Source: Kitasatospora phosalacinea (GTDB taxonomy: Bacteria; Actinomycetota; Actinomycetes; Streptomycetales; Streptomycetaceae). From it: DNA of 64,000 nt. The notes below the pieces were generated by a model. It worked only from the letters and a program-made list of their open reading frames with translations, had not been told where the DNA came from and searched no databases. The stretch lies in assembly GCF_000717185.1 (NCBI RefSeq), contig NZ_JNYE01000018.1, forward strand, positions 1 to 64,000, written 5' to 3'. This document shows, in pieces, positions 48,636 through 58,271 of this stretch (position 1 is the first letter of the stretch; the number at the start of each line of letters is the position of its first letter). The position numbers and the translations under genes are program-made.

Positions 48636-49985
48636 CTACTCCCCCTTGAGCCGGGCCCTGGTCCACTCGGCGATCTCCGCGTACCGGGCCTCGCCGCCCC
48701 GCCTGGTCGGCCGGTAGTACTCCTTGCCGTGCACCTCGTCCGGCGCGTACTGCTGCGCGGCGATGCCCTCCGGCAGGTCGTGCGGGTACTGGTACCCCTT
48801 GCCGTGCCCGAGCTTCTTCGCCCCGCCGTAGTGCGCGTCCCGCAGGTGCGGCGGCACCGCCCCGGCCAGGCCCTGCCGGACGTCCGCCAGGGCGGCGTCG
48901 ATGGCCAGGTACGCGGCGTTCGACTTGGGCGCCAGGGCCAGCGCGATCGCCGCCTGGGACAGGATGATCCGCGCCTCCGGGAAGCCGATCAGCGCGACCG
49001 CCTGGGCGGCGGCGACGGCGGTGGGCAGCGCGGTCGGGTCGGCCAGGCCGACGTCCTCGCTGGCGGAGATCATCAGGCGGCGGGCGATGAAGCGCGGGTC
49101 CTCCCCGGCCTCGATCATCCGGGCCAGGTAGTGCAGCGTGGCGTCCACGTCGCTGCCGCGGATCGACTTGATCAGCGCGCTCGCCACGTCGTAGTGCTGG
49201 TCGCCGTCCCGGTCGTAGCGCACCGCGGCCTGGTTCACCGCCGTCTCGGTCGCCGCCAGGGTCAGCACCTTCTCGCCCTGCTCCAGCGCCGCCCCCGCCG
49301 CCGCCTCCAGCGTGGTCAGCGCCCGCCGGGCGTCGCCCCCGGCGAGGCGCACCAGGTGGTCCTCCGCCTCCGGGCTCAGCTCCACGCTGCCGCCCAGGCC
49401 CCGCTCGTCCGCGGTGGCGCGGCGCAGCAGGGTGCGGACGTCCTCGTCGGTGAGGGACTCCAGGGTCAGCAGCAGGCTGCGCGAGAGCAGCGGCGAGATG
49501 ACCGAGAAGTACGGGTTCTCGGTGGTCGCGGCGATCAGGGTGACCCAGCGGTTCTCCACGGCGGGCAGCAGCGAGTCCTGCTGGGCCTTGGAGAAGCGGT
49601 GGATCTCGTCCAGGAACAGCACCGTCTCCCGGCCGCTCATCCCGACCGCCCGCCGGGCCCCGTCGATCACGGCCCGGACCTCCTTGACGCCGTGCGTGAT
49701 CGCGGAGAGCTCGACGAAGCGGCCCTCCACCGCCTGGCTGATCACGTGCGCCAGCGTGGTCTTGCCCGTCCCCGGCGGCCCCCACAGGATCACCGAGCTG
49801 GTCGCCGCGGGCCCCTTCGCCCCGGCGACCAGCCGCCGCAGCGGGGAGCCGTCCCGCAGCAGCTGCTGCTGCCCGGCCACCTCCTCCAGCGTCCGCGGCC
49901 GCATCCGCACCGCGAGCGGGGCGCGCCCCGGCTCGGCGCTCTGGCGTTCCTCGGCAGCGTGCGTGAAAAGGTCGGGCTCGTCCAC
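48636..49985 (-). CDS. rarA: Replication-associated recombination protein A (RarA/MgsA)
   Basis: AAA+ ATPase acting at stalled replication forks, related to clamp loaders. The 449-residue product has Walker [19 protein letters not shown] near residue 70, Walker [20 protein letters not shown], sensor-1 [20 protein letters not shown], and the C-terminal tetramerisation region [20 protein letters not shown] typical of RarA. The start [15 protein letters not shown] is standard. It lies 49 bp after the YciO-family gene. Confidence 0.96.
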   Translation of the reverse strand: MDEPDLFTHAAEERQSAEPGRAPLAVRMRPRTLEEVAGQQQLLRDGSPLRRLVAGAKGPAATSSVILWGPPGTGKTTLAHVISQAVEGRFVELSAITHGVKEVRAVIDGARRAVGMSGRETVLFLDEIHRFSKAQQDSLLPAVENRWVTLIAATTENPYFSVISPLLSRSLLLTLESLTDEDVRTLLRRATADERGLGGSVELSPEAEDHLVRLAGGDARRALTTLEAAAGAALEQGEKVLTLAATETAVNQAAVRYDRDGDQHYDVASALIKSIRGSDVDATLHYLARMIEAGEDPRFIARRLMISASEDVGLADPTALPTAVAAAQAVALIGFPEARIILSQAAIALALAPKSNAAYLAIDAALADVRQGLAGAVPPHLRDAHYGGAKKLGHGKGYQYPHDLPEGIAAQQYAPDEVHGKEYYRPTRRGGEARYAEIAEWTRARLKGE

Positions 49986-50034
49986 GCCACGAGCGTATGC
50001 GACGGCGCTGACAGCCCTCCGCAGGAGGTGCGGC

Positions 50035-50655
50035 CTACTCGAAGCGCTCCGGGTCCCCGGCGCCGTAGCGGACGATCTCCGCCGTGCCGTCCGAGAAGTC
50101 GACGACCGTGGTCGGCACCGTCCCGCAGTCGCCGGAGTCGACGACCGCGTCGAGCACGTGGTCGAGGCTCTCCTTGATCTCCCACCCCTGGGTCATCGGC
50201 TCCTCCTCGCCGGGCAGCAGCAGCGTGCTGGAGACCAGGGGTTCGCCGAGCTCGGCGAGCAGGGCCCGGGTGACGGGGTGGTCGGGGATGCGGACGCCGA
50301 CGGTCTTCTTCTTGGGGTGGAGGAGCCGGCGCGGCACCTCCTTGGTCGCGGGGAGGATGAAGGTGTAGCTGCCGGGGGTGGCGGCCTTGACCGCGCGGAA
50401 GACGTTGTTGTCGAGCTGGACGAACTTCCCGAGCTGGGCGAAGTCCTCGCACATCAGGGTGAAGTGGTGGCGCTCGTCGAGCCGCCGGATGGTGCGGATC
50501 CGGTCCAGTGCCTCGCGGTTGTCCAGGCGGCAGCCGAGGGCGAAACAGGAGTCGGTGGGGTACGCGATGAGGGCGCCGTCCCGGATGCTCGCGACCACGG
50601 TGGAGATGGTGCGCGGCTGGGGCGTCTCGGGGTGCACGTCGAAGTACTTCGCCAT
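50035..50655 (-). CDS. YciO/YrdC/Sua5-family protein (threonylcarbamoyl-AMP synthase-like)
   Basis: 206-residue protein of the Sua5/YrdC fold, which in Sua5/TsaC makes threonylcarbamoyl-AMP for tRNA t6A. Core motifs are [59 protein letters not shown] and [16 protein letters not shown]. The HPKKKTVG insertion and the start [17 protein letters not shown] place it in the YciO branch, whose own role is less certain than that of TsaC. It is downstream of ppk2 by 9 bp, so the two are probably co-transcribed. Confidence 0.9.
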   Translation of the reverse strand: MAKYFDVHPETPQPRTISTVVASIRDGALIAYPTDSCFALGCRLDNREALDRIRTIRRLDERHHFTLMCEDFAQLGKFVQLDNNVFRAVKAATPGSYTFILPATKEVPRRLLHPKKKTVGVRIPDHPVTRALLAELGEPLVSSTLLLPGEEEPMTQGWEIKESLDHVLDAVVDSGDCGTVPTTVVDFSDGTAEIVRYGAGDPERFE

Positions 50656-50664
50656 TGCTCGACC

Positions 50665-51516
50665 CTACTGCCCCGCCTGCGCCAGCACCGCCGCGGCGTG
50701 GTCGAAGACGTACTTCTGGAGGTCGCGCGGGGGCCGCTGGTAGCCGCGGGGCCCGGGGCGGGGCGGCAGGGCGACGGCGGGCTTGACCACCTCGCGGTAC
50801 GGGACGGTGGAGAGCAGGTGGGCGATCATGTTGATCCGGGCGCGGCGCTTGTCGTCGCTCTCGACGACGTTCCAGGGCGAGTCGGGGATGTCGGTGTAGA
50901 CGAACATCTCGTCCTTGGCGCGCGAGTAGTCCTCCCAACGGGTGAGGGACTCGACGTCCATCGGGGAGAGCTTCCACTGCCGCATCGGGTCGTCGAGCCG
51001 GCCGCGGAAGCGGCGCTCCTGCTCGACGTCGCTGACCGAGAACCAGTACTTGCGCAGCAGGATGCCCGCTTCGACCAGCATCCGCTCGAAGGTGGGGCAC
51101 TGGTGCAGGAACTGCCAGTACTCCTCGTCGGTGCAGAAGCCCATGACCTTCTCGACGCCGGCCCGGTTGTACCAGGAGCGGTCGAACAGGACCATCTCGC
51201 CGGCCGCCGGGAGCTGCTCGACGTAGCGCTGGAAGTACCACTGGCCGCGCTGGCGTTCGGTGGGGGCGGGGAGGGCGGCGATCCGGGCGACGCGGGGGTT
51301 GAGGTACTCGGTGACGCGCTTGATGGCGCCGCCCTTGCCCGCCGCGTCGCGGCCCTCGAAGACGACGACCATCCGGACGCCCTCGGTGCGGACCCACTCC
51401 TGCAGCTTGACCAGTTCGCCCTGGAGGCGGAGCAGTTCGTCCTCGTAGAGCTTCTTGGGCATCCGCTCGGCCCGGCCGGGCTTCTTCCCCGTCTTCCCGC
51501 CCTTGGTTCCCGTCAC
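50665..51516 (-). CDS. ppk2: Polyphosphate kinase 2
   Basis: Uses polyphosphate to phosphorylate nucleoside di- or monophosphates (or the reverse). From GTG 51516 (MTGTKGGKTGKKPGRAERMP; GGAGG 6 nt upstream) it has 283 residues. Walker A is VVFEGRDAAGKGGAIKRVTE, Walker B VLFDRSWYNRAGVEKVMGF, and the lid region includes FRGRLDDPMRQWKLSPMD. SKAKDEM-type helix and DKRRARINMIAHLL complete the PPK2 fold. A large hairpin lies upstream in the divergent gap with a LysR gene. Confidence 0.93.
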   Translation of the reverse strand: MTGTKGGKTGKKPGRAERMPKKLYEDELLRLQGELVKLQEWVRTEGVRMVVVFEGRDAAGKGGAIKRVTEYLNPRVARIAALPAPTERQRGQWYFQRYVEQLPAAGEMVLFDRSWYNRAGVEKVMGFCTDEEYWQFLHQCPTFERMLVEAGILLRKYWFSVSDVEQERRFRGRLDDPMRQWKLSPMDVESLTRWEDYSRAKDEMFVYTDIPDSPWNVVESDDKRRARINMIAHLLSTVPYREVVKPAVALPPRPGPRGYQRPPRDLQKYVFDHAAAVLAQAGQ

Positions 51517-51597
51517 TGCGTGCCTCCGCTCACCGCGCCGTCGACGATCCCCCAGGCTAGGCCGCGGTGGGTGTCCGCGCAGGTCGAGCGCCTTCCC

Positions 51598-51638
51598 CGA
51601 CCGGCACCGGCGGTCCCCCGTACCGCCGGTGCCGGTCG
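51598..51638. repeat. Large hairpin in the divergent ppk2/LysR intergenic region
   Basis: Perfect 17-bp arms (cgaccggcaccggcggt / accgccggtgccggtcg) with a 7-nt loop, extended outward by ccttcccc / ggggaagg after a small bulge. It lies between two divergent starts, so it is not a simple gene-end terminator. Confidence 0.8.
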
Positions 51639-51684
51639 CGCCGGGGAAGGCCGGACAACTGTGCGACACCCCCGGGGGCCGGGT

Positions 51685-51696
51685 CCAATGCATTGG
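51685..51696. promoter_or_regulatory. 12-bp palindrome upstream of the LysR gene
   Basis: ccaatgcattgg, perfect, 16 bp before the ATG; contains the T-N11-A-like geometry region bound by LysR proteins only loosely. Possible autoregulatory site. Confidence 0.35.
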
Positions 51697-51712
51697 TCCA
51701 TAACCTGGTGGC

Positions 51713-52678
51713 ATGGATGTGGACACCCGGATGTTGCGTTACCTGGCGGTGGTCGGCGAGGAGGGCCAGCTGACCGCGGCGGCGTCCCGGCTGGGGGTGA
51801 GCCAGCCGACGCTGACCAAGCAGGTGCGGGCGCTGGAGCGGGAGTTGGGGGTGGAGCTGTTCCGGCGCTCGCGGGCGGGGGTGGCGCCGACGGCGGCGGG
51901 CGCGGAGCTGCTGGCGCACGCCGCACCGCTGCTGGCGGGCTGGGAGGAGGCGCTGCGGGCGACCCGGCGGGCGGCGGCCGAGGCGGGCGGGGAGCTGCGG
52001 GTCGGTTTCGAGGGGTCGACGATCAACCTGCTGGGCCGGGCCGCGGTGGAGGACTTCGCCCGCCGGATGCCGGGCTGGCGGGTGCGGATGCGGCAGAACA
52101 ACTGGTTCGACGAGTCGTCCGGCCTGGCCTCGGGCGAGCTGGACCTGGCGCTGTGGCACGCCCCGGCGTCGATGACCGAGCGGTACGCGCACGTGCTGCT
52201 GGGCACCGAGGAGCGCTGGGTGGTGCTGGCGGCCGACCACCGGCTGGCGGCCCGGTCCGCGGTGGACGCGGCGGAGCTGTGGGACGAGCCGTTCGTGGCC
52301 GTCCCGGAGCAGGCCGGGGTGTGGCGGGACTACTGGCTGGGCGCGCCGGACCGCGACGGGCGGCCGGCCCGGATCGGGGCGGTGGCGCACAACTCGGACG
52401 AGTGGATGGCCGCGGTGGCCTGCGGGCAGGGCGTGGGGTTCGCACCGCGCTCGGTGGGCCGCTGGGCGGGCCGTCCGGACGTGCGCTGCCTGCCGGTGCG
52501 CGGGCTGAGCCCGAGCCTGGTGGGGCTGTTCCGGCTGCCGGGGCGGGCGGCGACGCCGGCCATGGCGGCGTTCACGGAGTCCTGCCGGCTGCACCTGGAG
52601 GTGCAGTTCCGGGCGACCGGTGGCGGCCGGTCACCCTCGGGAACGGGGCCTCAGACCTCGGCGAACGGCGCGGGGTAG
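51713..52678 (+). CDS. LysR-family transcriptional regulator
   Basis: 321-residue regulator. The HTH covers about residues 1-60 (MLRYLAVVGEEGQLTAAASR, LGVSQPTLTKQVRALERELG, VELFRRSRAG). The effector-binding domain follows, with two alpha/beta lobes (ELRVGFEGSTINLLGRAAVE; ERWVVLAADHRLAARSAVD). The target is unknown. It is divergent from ppk2 and convergent with a GNAT gene, overlapping its end by 28 bp. The ribosome-binding site is weak (ctggtgg), so the exact start is uncertain. Confidence 0.9.
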   Translation: MDVDTRMLRYLAVVGEEGQLTAAASRLGVSQPTLTKQVRALERELGVELFRRSRAGVAPTAAGAELLAHAAPLLAGWEEALRATRRAAAEAGGELRVGFEGSTINLLGRAAVEDFARRMPGWRVRMRQNNWFDESSGLASGELDLALWHAPASMTERYAHVLLGTEERWVVLAADHRLAARSAVDAAELWDEPFVAVPEQAGVWRDYWLGAPDRDGRPARIGAVAHNSDEWMAAVACGQGVGFAPRSVGRWAGRPDVRCLPVRGLSPSLVGLFRLPGRAATPAMAAFTESCRLHLEVQFRATGGGRSPSGTGPQTSANGAG

Positions 52679-53157
52679 CGGCACACCCCGTGCGGGGCGC
52701 CGTCGGCGCCGGGCAGCCGCAGGGCCTGGAAGTACCCGTCGGGGACGTCGAACGGCCCGGTGATCCGGTGCCCGGAGGCGGGGGTGAAGCCGAACCGGCC
52801 GTAGTAGCCCGGGTCGCCGAGCACCACCACGACGCGCTCGCCGGCCTCGTCGGCGGCCGCCAGGGCGGCCCGCACCACGGCGGTGCCGACGCCCTTGCGC
52901 TGCCACTCGGGGGCGACCGCGACGGGCGCGAGCGCGAGGCCCTTGCCGTTGCCGATCCGCAGCCGGGTGAGCAGGGCGTGGCCGATGACGACCTCGCGCT
53001 CGTCCACCGCGACCAGGGACAGGGCGGGCAGCCAGGCGGCGTCGCGGCGCAGCGCGTCCACCAGGTCCGCCTCTTCGGGGCCTGGGAAGGCCGCCATGTG
53101 CACCCGCCGGGTCTCGGCGGTGTCGGCGGGGAGTTCAACTCTGGTCCGTACGGTCAT
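52651..53157 (-). CDS. GNAT-family N-acetyltransferase
   Basis: 168-residue predicted acetyltransferase (MTVRTRVELPADTAETRRVH). The acetyl-CoA site is VAVAPEWQRKGVGTAVVRAA, followed by VVVLGDPGYYGRFGFTPASG and the C-terminal PDGYFQALRLPG. This pattern is common for YhbS-like GNATs of unknown substrate. Its last 28 bp overlap the LysR gene on the opposite strand. Confidence 0.88.
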   Translation of the reverse strand: MTVRTRVELPADTAETRRVHMAAFPGPEEADLVDALRRDAAWLPALSLVAVDEREVVIGHALLTRLRIGNGKGLALAPVAVAPEWQRKGVGTAVVRAALAAADEAGERVVVVLGDPGYYGRFGFTPASGHRITGPFDVPDGYFQALRLPGADGAPHGVCRYPAPFAEV

Positions 53158-53274
53158 CCTTGACCCTTCTTGCGCGCCGCACCCCGTCGTGCAGCATTCC
53201 GGCCCCGGGCGGTGGCAGCCTACTCCTGGTGGGCGCGCACCGGCCGGGGCCGGAACAAATCGTGATCTTCCGGA

Positions 53275-53311
53275 TGCCCCGTCAGACTGCGACGGGGCAC
53301 CTGACGGGGCG
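53275..53311 (-). terminator. Terminator after aspS
   Basis: Arms tgccccgtcag and ctgacggggcg around a loop that can itself pair (gcgacggggcac), immediately past the aspS stop. Confidence 0.65.
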
Positions 53312-55102
53312 TCAGGCGGTGGGCTCGGCCTCCGACTTGGCGCTCTCCTTGGCCTTGGGCTGGGCGTCCACGCCCGCCTCGCGGCGCTGGGCCGGGGTGA
53401 TGGCGGTGGGGGCGCCGGTCAGCGGGTCGCCGCCGGTGGAGGTCTTCGGGAAGGCGATGACGTCCCGGATGGTGTCGTAGCCGCCCAGCAGGGTGACCAC
53501 GCGGTCCAGGCCGAGCGCGATGCCGCCGTGCGGCGGCGGGCCGTAGTTGAAGGCGTCCAGCAGGAAGCCGAACTGCGCGGCGGCCTCCTCCTCGGACAGG
53601 CCGATCGCGTCGAACGCCCGCTTCTGCACCTCGCGCTGGTGGATGCGGATCGAACCGCCGCCCAGCTCCGAGCCGTTGAGCACCAGGTCGTACGCGTTGG
53701 AGAGCGCGCTGCCCGGGTCGGTGTCGAAGGTGGCGAGCGACTCGGCGGTCGGCGCGGTGAAGGGGTGGTGCACGGCGTGCCAGCCCTGGAACTCGCCCTT
53801 GTCGTCCTCGATCGGCTCGAACATCGGGAAGTCCACGACCCAGAGGAAGGCCCACTGGGACTCGTCGATCAGCTCGCAGCGGCGGCCGATCTCCAGGCGG
53901 GCGGCGCCCAGCAGCTCCTGCGAGGCGGTCTTCTTGCCCGCGGCGAAGAACACCGCGTCGCCGGGCTTGGCGCCCGCGGCGGCGGCCAGGCCGGACAGGT
54001 GCTCCTCGGACAGGTTCTTGGCCACCGGGCCGCGCAGCTCGCCGGTCTCGGCGTCCACCAGGACGTACGCGAGGCCGCGGGCGCCGCGGGCCTTCGCCCA
54101 GTCCTGCCAGGCGTCGAGCTGCTTGCGGGGCTGCGAGGCGCCGCCGGGCATCACGACCGCGCCGACGTACGGGGCCTGGAAGACCCGGAACTCGGTGCCC
54201 TTGAAGTACTCGGTGAGGTCGGTGAGCTCCTGCCCGAAGCGGACGTCCGGCTTGTCGGAGCCGTAGCGCGACATGGCGTCGGCGTAGGAGAGGCGGGGCA
54301 GCGGGTTGGGGATCTCGTACCCGTGCACCTCCTTCCAGATCCGGCCGACGATCTTCTCGCCGAGGGCCAGGACGTCCTCCTGGTCGACGAAGGACGCCTC
54401 GATGTCGAGCTGGGTGAACTCCGGCTGACGGTCGGCGCGGAAGTCCTCGTCGCGGAAGCAGCGGGCGATCTGGTAGTACCGCTCCATGCCGGCCACCATC
54501 AGCAGCTGCTTGAACAGCTGCGGGGACTGCGGCAGCGCGTACCAGTGGCCCGGCTGGAGGCGGACCGGGACGAGGAAGTCGCGGGCGCCCTCGGGGGTGG
54601 AGCGGGTCAGGTACGGGGTCTCGATGTCGAGGTAGTCGTTCTCCTCCATCACCGTGCGGATGATGTGGTTGACCTTCGAGCGCAGCCGCAGCGCGCGGGC
54701 CGGGCCCTCGCGGCGCAGGTCGAGGTAGCGGTAGCGCAGCCGCACCTCCTCGTTGACCGAACCGGGCTCGTACTCGGCGACCTGGAACGGCAGCGGCGCG
54801 GCCTCGGACAGCACCTCGATGGACTCGACGACGACCTCGACCGAGCCGGTCGGGATGTCCGGGTTCTCGTTGCCCTCGGGACGGACCCGGACCTCGCCGA
54901 CCACCTTCACGCAGTACTCGGAGCGCAGCCCGTGCACCGACTCCAGGTCGCGGACCACGACCTGCACGGTGCCCGAGGCGTCCCGCAGGTCGATGAAGGC
55001 CACGCCGCCGTGGTCGCGGCGGCGGGCCACCCAGCCGGCCAGGGTGACGGTGGTGCCGGCGTGCTCCGCGCGGAGCGTGCCCGCGTCGTGCGTGCGGATC
55101 AC
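53312..55102 (-). CDS. aspS: Aspartyl-tRNA synthetase
   Basis: Class IIb synthetase charging tRNA-Asp. The 596-residue product has the N-terminal OB-fold ([20 protein letters not shown]), motif 1, motif 2 with [20 protein letters not shown], a bacterial GAD insertion (residues about 285-420) and motif 3 [16 protein letters not shown]. Many actinobacteria lack AsnRS and use a relaxed AspRS with GatCAB; this cannot be decided from the sequence alone. It overlaps hisS by 4 bp. Confidence 0.97.
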   Translation of the reverse strand: MIRTHDAGTLRAEHAGTTVTLAGWVARRRDHGGVAFIDLRDASGTVQVVVRDLESVHGLRSEYCVKVVGEVRVRPEGNENPDIPTGSVEVVVESIEVLSEAAPLPFQVAEYEPGSVNEEVRLRYRYLDLRREGPARALRLRSKVNHIIRTVMEENDYLDIETPYLTRSTPEGARDFLVPVRLQPGHWYALPQSPQLFKQLLMVAGMERYYQIARCFRDEDFRADRQPEFTQLDIEASFVDQEDVLALGEKIVGRIWKEVHGYEIPNPLPRLSYADAMSRYGSDKPDVRFGQELTDLTEYFKGTEFRVFQAPYVGAVVMPGGASQPRKQLDAWQDWAKARGARGLAYVLVDAETGELRGPVAKNLSEEHLSGLAAAAGAKPGDAVFFAAGKKTASQELLGAARLEIGRRCELIDESQWAFLWVVDFPMFEPIEDDKGEFQGWHAVHHPFTAPTAESLATFDTDPGSALSNAYDLVLNGSELGGGSIRIHQREVQKRAFDAIGLSEEEAAAQFGFLLDAFNYGPPPHGGIALGLDRVVTLLGGYDTIRDVIAFPKTSTGGDPLTGAPTAITPAQRREAGVDAQPKAKESAKSEAEPTA

Positions 55103-56385
55103 AGCTGCTTCTCCTTCAGGGTGGTGACGAGCGCCTCAAGGGCGACGGGGGTCTGCTCGCCGGACTCCATGTCCTTGAGCTGGACCACGCCCTCGGCGAG
55201 GTCCCGGTCGCCCGCGATCAGGGCGTAGCGCGCACCCGACCGGTTGGCGGACTTCATGGCGTTCTTGATGCTCTTCACGCCGAAGGCCAGGTCGGTGGCG
55301 ACGCCGGCCCGGCGCAGCTCGACGGCCTTGGCGAACAGCACGCTCTTGGCCTCCTCGCCGAGCGCCACCGCGTACACCTCGGTGGTGGCGGGCAGGTCGA
55401 GGACGACGCCCTCGGCCTCCAGCGCGAGGAAGGTGCGGTCCACGCCCAGGCCCCAGCCGACCGAGGGCAGCGCCGGGCCGCCGAGCATCTCGGACAGGCC
55501 GTCGTAGCGGCCGCCGCCGCCGATCGCGGACTGCGCGCCCAGGCCGCCGTGCACGAACTCGAAGGTGGTGCGGGTGTAGTAGTCCAGGCCGCGCACCAGC
55601 TTGGGGTCGTCGACGAAGTCGACGCCCGCGGCGGTGAGCAGCTCGCGGACCTTCTCGTCGTACGCCTTGCACTCCTCGCAGAGGTGGTCGCGCAGCTTGG
55701 GCGCGTCCACCAGCTGGGCCTGGACGGCCTCGCGCTTGTCGTCCAGGACGCGCAGCGGGTTGATCTCCGCGCGGCGGCGGGTCTCCTCGTCCAGGTCGAG
55801 GCCGGCCAGGAACTCGACCAGCGCGGCGCGGTAGACCGGGCGGCACTGCTTGTCGCCGAGCGAGTTGAGCAGCAGGCGGTAGTCGCGCAGCCCGAGCGAG
55901 CGGAAGGCGTCGTCGGCCAGGATGATCAGCTCGGCGTCCAGCGCCGGGTCCTCGGCGCCGATCGCCTCGGCGCCGACCTGCGAGAACTGCCGGTAGCGGC
56001 CCTTCTGCGGGCGCTCGTAGCGGTAGAAGTTGCCGGAGTACCAGAGCTTGACCGGCAGGTTGCCGAGCTTGTGCAGGTTGGACTCCAGCACGGCGCGCAC
56101 CACCGAGGCGGTGCCCTCGGGGCGCAGCGCGAGCGACTCGCTGCTCTCCGGGCGCTGGACGAGGGTGAACATCTCCTTGGTGACGATGTCGGTGGACTCG
56201 CCGACGCCGCGGGAGAACAGCTTGACGTCCTCGAACACCGGGGTCTCGACGTAGCCGTAGCCGGCCCGGCGCAGCGGCGCGGAGAGGCGCTCGCGGACCG
56301 CCAGGTAGGCGGCCGAGTTGACCGTCGGGAGCAGGTCGTAGGTGCCCTTGGGGGCGGTGAAGGTGCTCAACTTCTCTTCCGTCAC
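55099..56385 (-). CDS. hisS: Histidyl-tRNA synthetase
   Basis: Class IIa synthetase. From GTG 56385 ([20 protein letters not shown]) it has 428 residues. Motif 2 is [20 protein letters not shown], the His-specific motif [16 protein letters not shown], motif 3 [16 protein letters not shown], and a C-terminal anticodon domain ([20 protein letters not shown]). It is coupled by 4-bp overlaps to the upstream MBL gene and downstream aspS. Confidence 0.97.
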   Translation of the reverse strand: MTEEKLSTFTAPKGTYDLLPTVNSAAYLAVRERLSAPLRRAGYGYVETPVFEDVKLFSRGVGESTDIVTKEMFTLVQRPESSESLALRPEGTASVVRAVLESNLHKLGNLPVKLWYSGNFYRYERPQKGRYRQFSQVGAEAIGAEDPALDAELIILADDAFRSLGLRDYRLLLNSLGDKQCRPVYRAALVEFLAGLDLDEETRRRAEINPLRVLDDKREAVQAQLVDAPKLRDHLCEECKAYDEKVRELLTAAGVDFVDDPKLVRGLDYYTRTTFEFVHGGLGAQSAIGGGGRYDGLSEMLGGPALPSVGWGLGVDRTFLALEAEGVVLDLPATTEVYAVALGEEAKSVLFAKAVELRRAGVATDLAFGVKSIKNAMKSANRSGARYALIAGDRDLAEGVVQLKDMESGEQTPVALEALVTTLKEKQL

Positions 56386-57089
56386 ATTCCTCGTCGCGGG
56401 AAGGCCGGTGCGCCCTGCGCACCGCCCGCCTGCTGGAGGTAGGGGTTGGTGGCGCGCTCTCGGCCGATGGTGGTCTGGGAGCCGTGGCCGGAGAGCACCA
56501 CGGTCGCGTCGTCGAGGGGCAGGCACACCCGGGCCAGCGAGCGCATGATCGCCGCGCTGTCTCCGCCCGGGAGGTCGGTACGCCCGATGGAGCCGGCGAA
56601 CAGCAGGTCGCCCGAGAACAGGACCGGCGGAACCTCTGCCGATGCGGGCGTCCTGAACGTCACCGACCCCTCGGTATGGCCCGGGGCGTGGTCGACGGTG
56701 AGCCGCAGCCCGGCGAGCTCCAGCACGCTGCCGTCGGTCAACTCGCGGACGTCGTCCGGCTCGCCGACGGTGATCGAACCCATCAGCTGCTGTCCGAGCG
56801 AGCGGCCGAGGGCCTTCTCCGGGTCGGCCAGCATGTAGCGGTCCCGGGGGTGGATCCAGGCCGGGACGCCCTGCGCGCCGCAGACCGGGACGACCGAGGC
56901 GACGTGGTCGATGTGCCCGTGGGTGAGCAGCACCGCGACCGGCTTGAGCCGGTGCTCGCGGATCAACTCCTCGACGCCGCTCGCCGCTTCGTGGCCCGGG
57001 TCGACGATCACGCACTCCTCGCCGGCGGCGGGTGCGACCAGGTAGCAGTTGGTGCCCCAGGCCCCGGCGGGGAATCCGGCGACGAACAC
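56382..57089 (-). CDS. MBL-fold metallo-hydrolase (glyoxalase II-like)
   Basis: 235-residue zinc hydrolase. Motif [19 protein letters not shown] gives HxHxDH near residue 58, [18 protein letters not shown] a metal His, [20 protein letters not shown] the bridging Asp, and [20 protein letters not shown] the last His. The pattern matches hydroxyacylglutathione hydrolase-like enzymes; the real substrate in a mycothiol-using actinomycete is unknown. First gene of an MBL-hisS-aspS operon common in streptomycetes. Confidence 0.92.
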   Translation of the reverse strand: MFVAGFPAGAWGTNCYLVAPAAGEECVIVDPGHEAASGVEELIREHRLKPVAVLLTHGHIDHVASVVPVCGAQGVPAWIHPRDRYMLADPEKALGRSLGQQLMGSITVGEPDDVRELTDGSVLELAGLRLTVDHAPGHTEGSVTFRTPASAEVPPVLFSGDLLFAGSIGRTDLPGGDSAAIMRSLARVCLPLDDATVVLSGHGSQTTIGRERATNPYLQQAGGAQGAPAFPRRGM

Positions 57090-57314
57090 GAGTCCTCACG
57101 TTCCATGGCGGTGGCGGTCTGCTTTTCCCCCGCAGCCTACCGGCGCCACGGGGCCGCGGGCGAACCGGTTGTCCGGTGCGTTCAGCGGTTTCTCATGTCG
57201 GGCTGATCCCGTACTGACGCGCGGGGTCCTTACACTTGGCCGCCAGCGGGTGCGATGATCCGCACACAACAAACGCAAGTCCCCTTTCCCACAGCCCGGC
57301 AGGAGAGACGTCCG

Positions 57315-58064
57315 GTGGTCAGCAGCGAACAGCGGCGGCGGCAGCTCGCCCGTGACAAGTACGAGCGCCAGATGCAGGCCCGCGCCGAGGCCGCCACCAA
57401 GCGCAAGAAGCGCAACGCGGTGGTCGCCTCGGTCCTGGCGGTGCTGGTGGTCGCCGGTGTCGCCACCGCGGCGAGCGGCGCCTTCGACTCGGACAAGAAG
57501 GAGGACAAGGCCGCATCCGCGGCGCCCTCCCCGTCCGCCGGCGGCAAGCAGTGGGCCGCCGAGCCCGCGATGTCGATCGACACCGCGGCCCCGTACACCG
57601 CGACGATGGACACCTCGGCGGGCAAGGTCACCTTCTCCCTGGACGCGGCGAAGGCCCCGCACACCGTCAACTCCTTCGTGTTCCTGGCCGGTCAGCAGTT
57701 CTGGGACGGCACGAAGTGCCACCGCCTGACCACGGAGGGCATCTACGTCCTGCAGTGCGGCGACCCGACCGGCACCGGATCGGGCGGCCCCGGCTACTCG
57801 TTCGCCGACGAGAACCTGACCGGCGCGACGTACCCCGCGGGCACCGTGGCGATGGCCAACTCCGGCGCGAACACCAACGGCAGCCAGTTCTTCCTGGTCT
57901 ACAAGGACACCCAACTGCCGCCGAGCTACACCCCGTTCGGCAAGATCACCGGCGGCCTGGACGTGCTGCAGAAGATCGCCGGCGCCGGTGTCCAGGGCGG
58001 CGGCGGCGACGGCGCGCCCGCCACCCCGGTCAACGTCACCACCATCACCGCCGCCAAGGGCTGA
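57315..58064 (+). CDS. Membrane-anchored cyclophilin-type peptidyl-prolyl isomerase
   Basis: Assists protein folding, probably outside the membrane. From GTG 57315 (MVSSEQRRRQLARDKYERQM; AGGAGAG upstream) it has 249 residues: a basic cytoplasmic head, one transmembrane helix at about 35-57 (AVVASVLAVLVVAGVATAAS), a Ser/Pro/Ala linker, then the cyclophilin domain (AGKVTFSLDAAKAPHTVNSF, CHRLTTEGIYVLQCGDPTGT, GTVAMANSGANTNGSQFFLV, FGKITGGLDVLQKIAGAGVQ). The catalytic His-Arg region is HRLTT, with Arg retained. Divergent from the MBL operon. Confidence 0.92.
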   Translation: MVSSEQRRRQLARDKYERQMQARAEAATKRKKRNAVVASVLAVLVVAGVATAASGAFDSDKKEDKAASAAPSPSAGGKQWAAEPAMSIDTAAPYTATMDTSAGKVTFSLDAAKAPHTVNSFVFLAGQQFWDGTKCHRLTTEGIYVLQCGDPTGTGSGGPGYSFADENLTGATYPAGTVAMANSGANTNGSQFFLVYKDTQLPPSYTPFGKITGGLDVLQKIAGAGVQGGGGDGAPATPVNVTTITAAKG

Positions 58065-58271
58065 CCCGCCGCGAAAATCGACCGGCGCCGGATGCGGACA
58101 GCACCGGCGCTGGTCGCCTATGTTGCTGTTGTATAGGGTGCCCTGACCGTCGGCCGTCACCCTCGGCGCAACCCAACGACGGCTCGGGACGGCGGGCTCC
58201 ATCGGTCCGCCGCACATCAACTGTGGACGACGCTCCTGCCCGTGGGCGTGGCGTCATGTGGAGGAGGCGCT

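Noticed and set aside
48364..48717. Small plus-strand gene in the rpsD leader
   Set aside because: No ribosome-binding site, crosses into rarA, and codon positions are not biased as in real genes.
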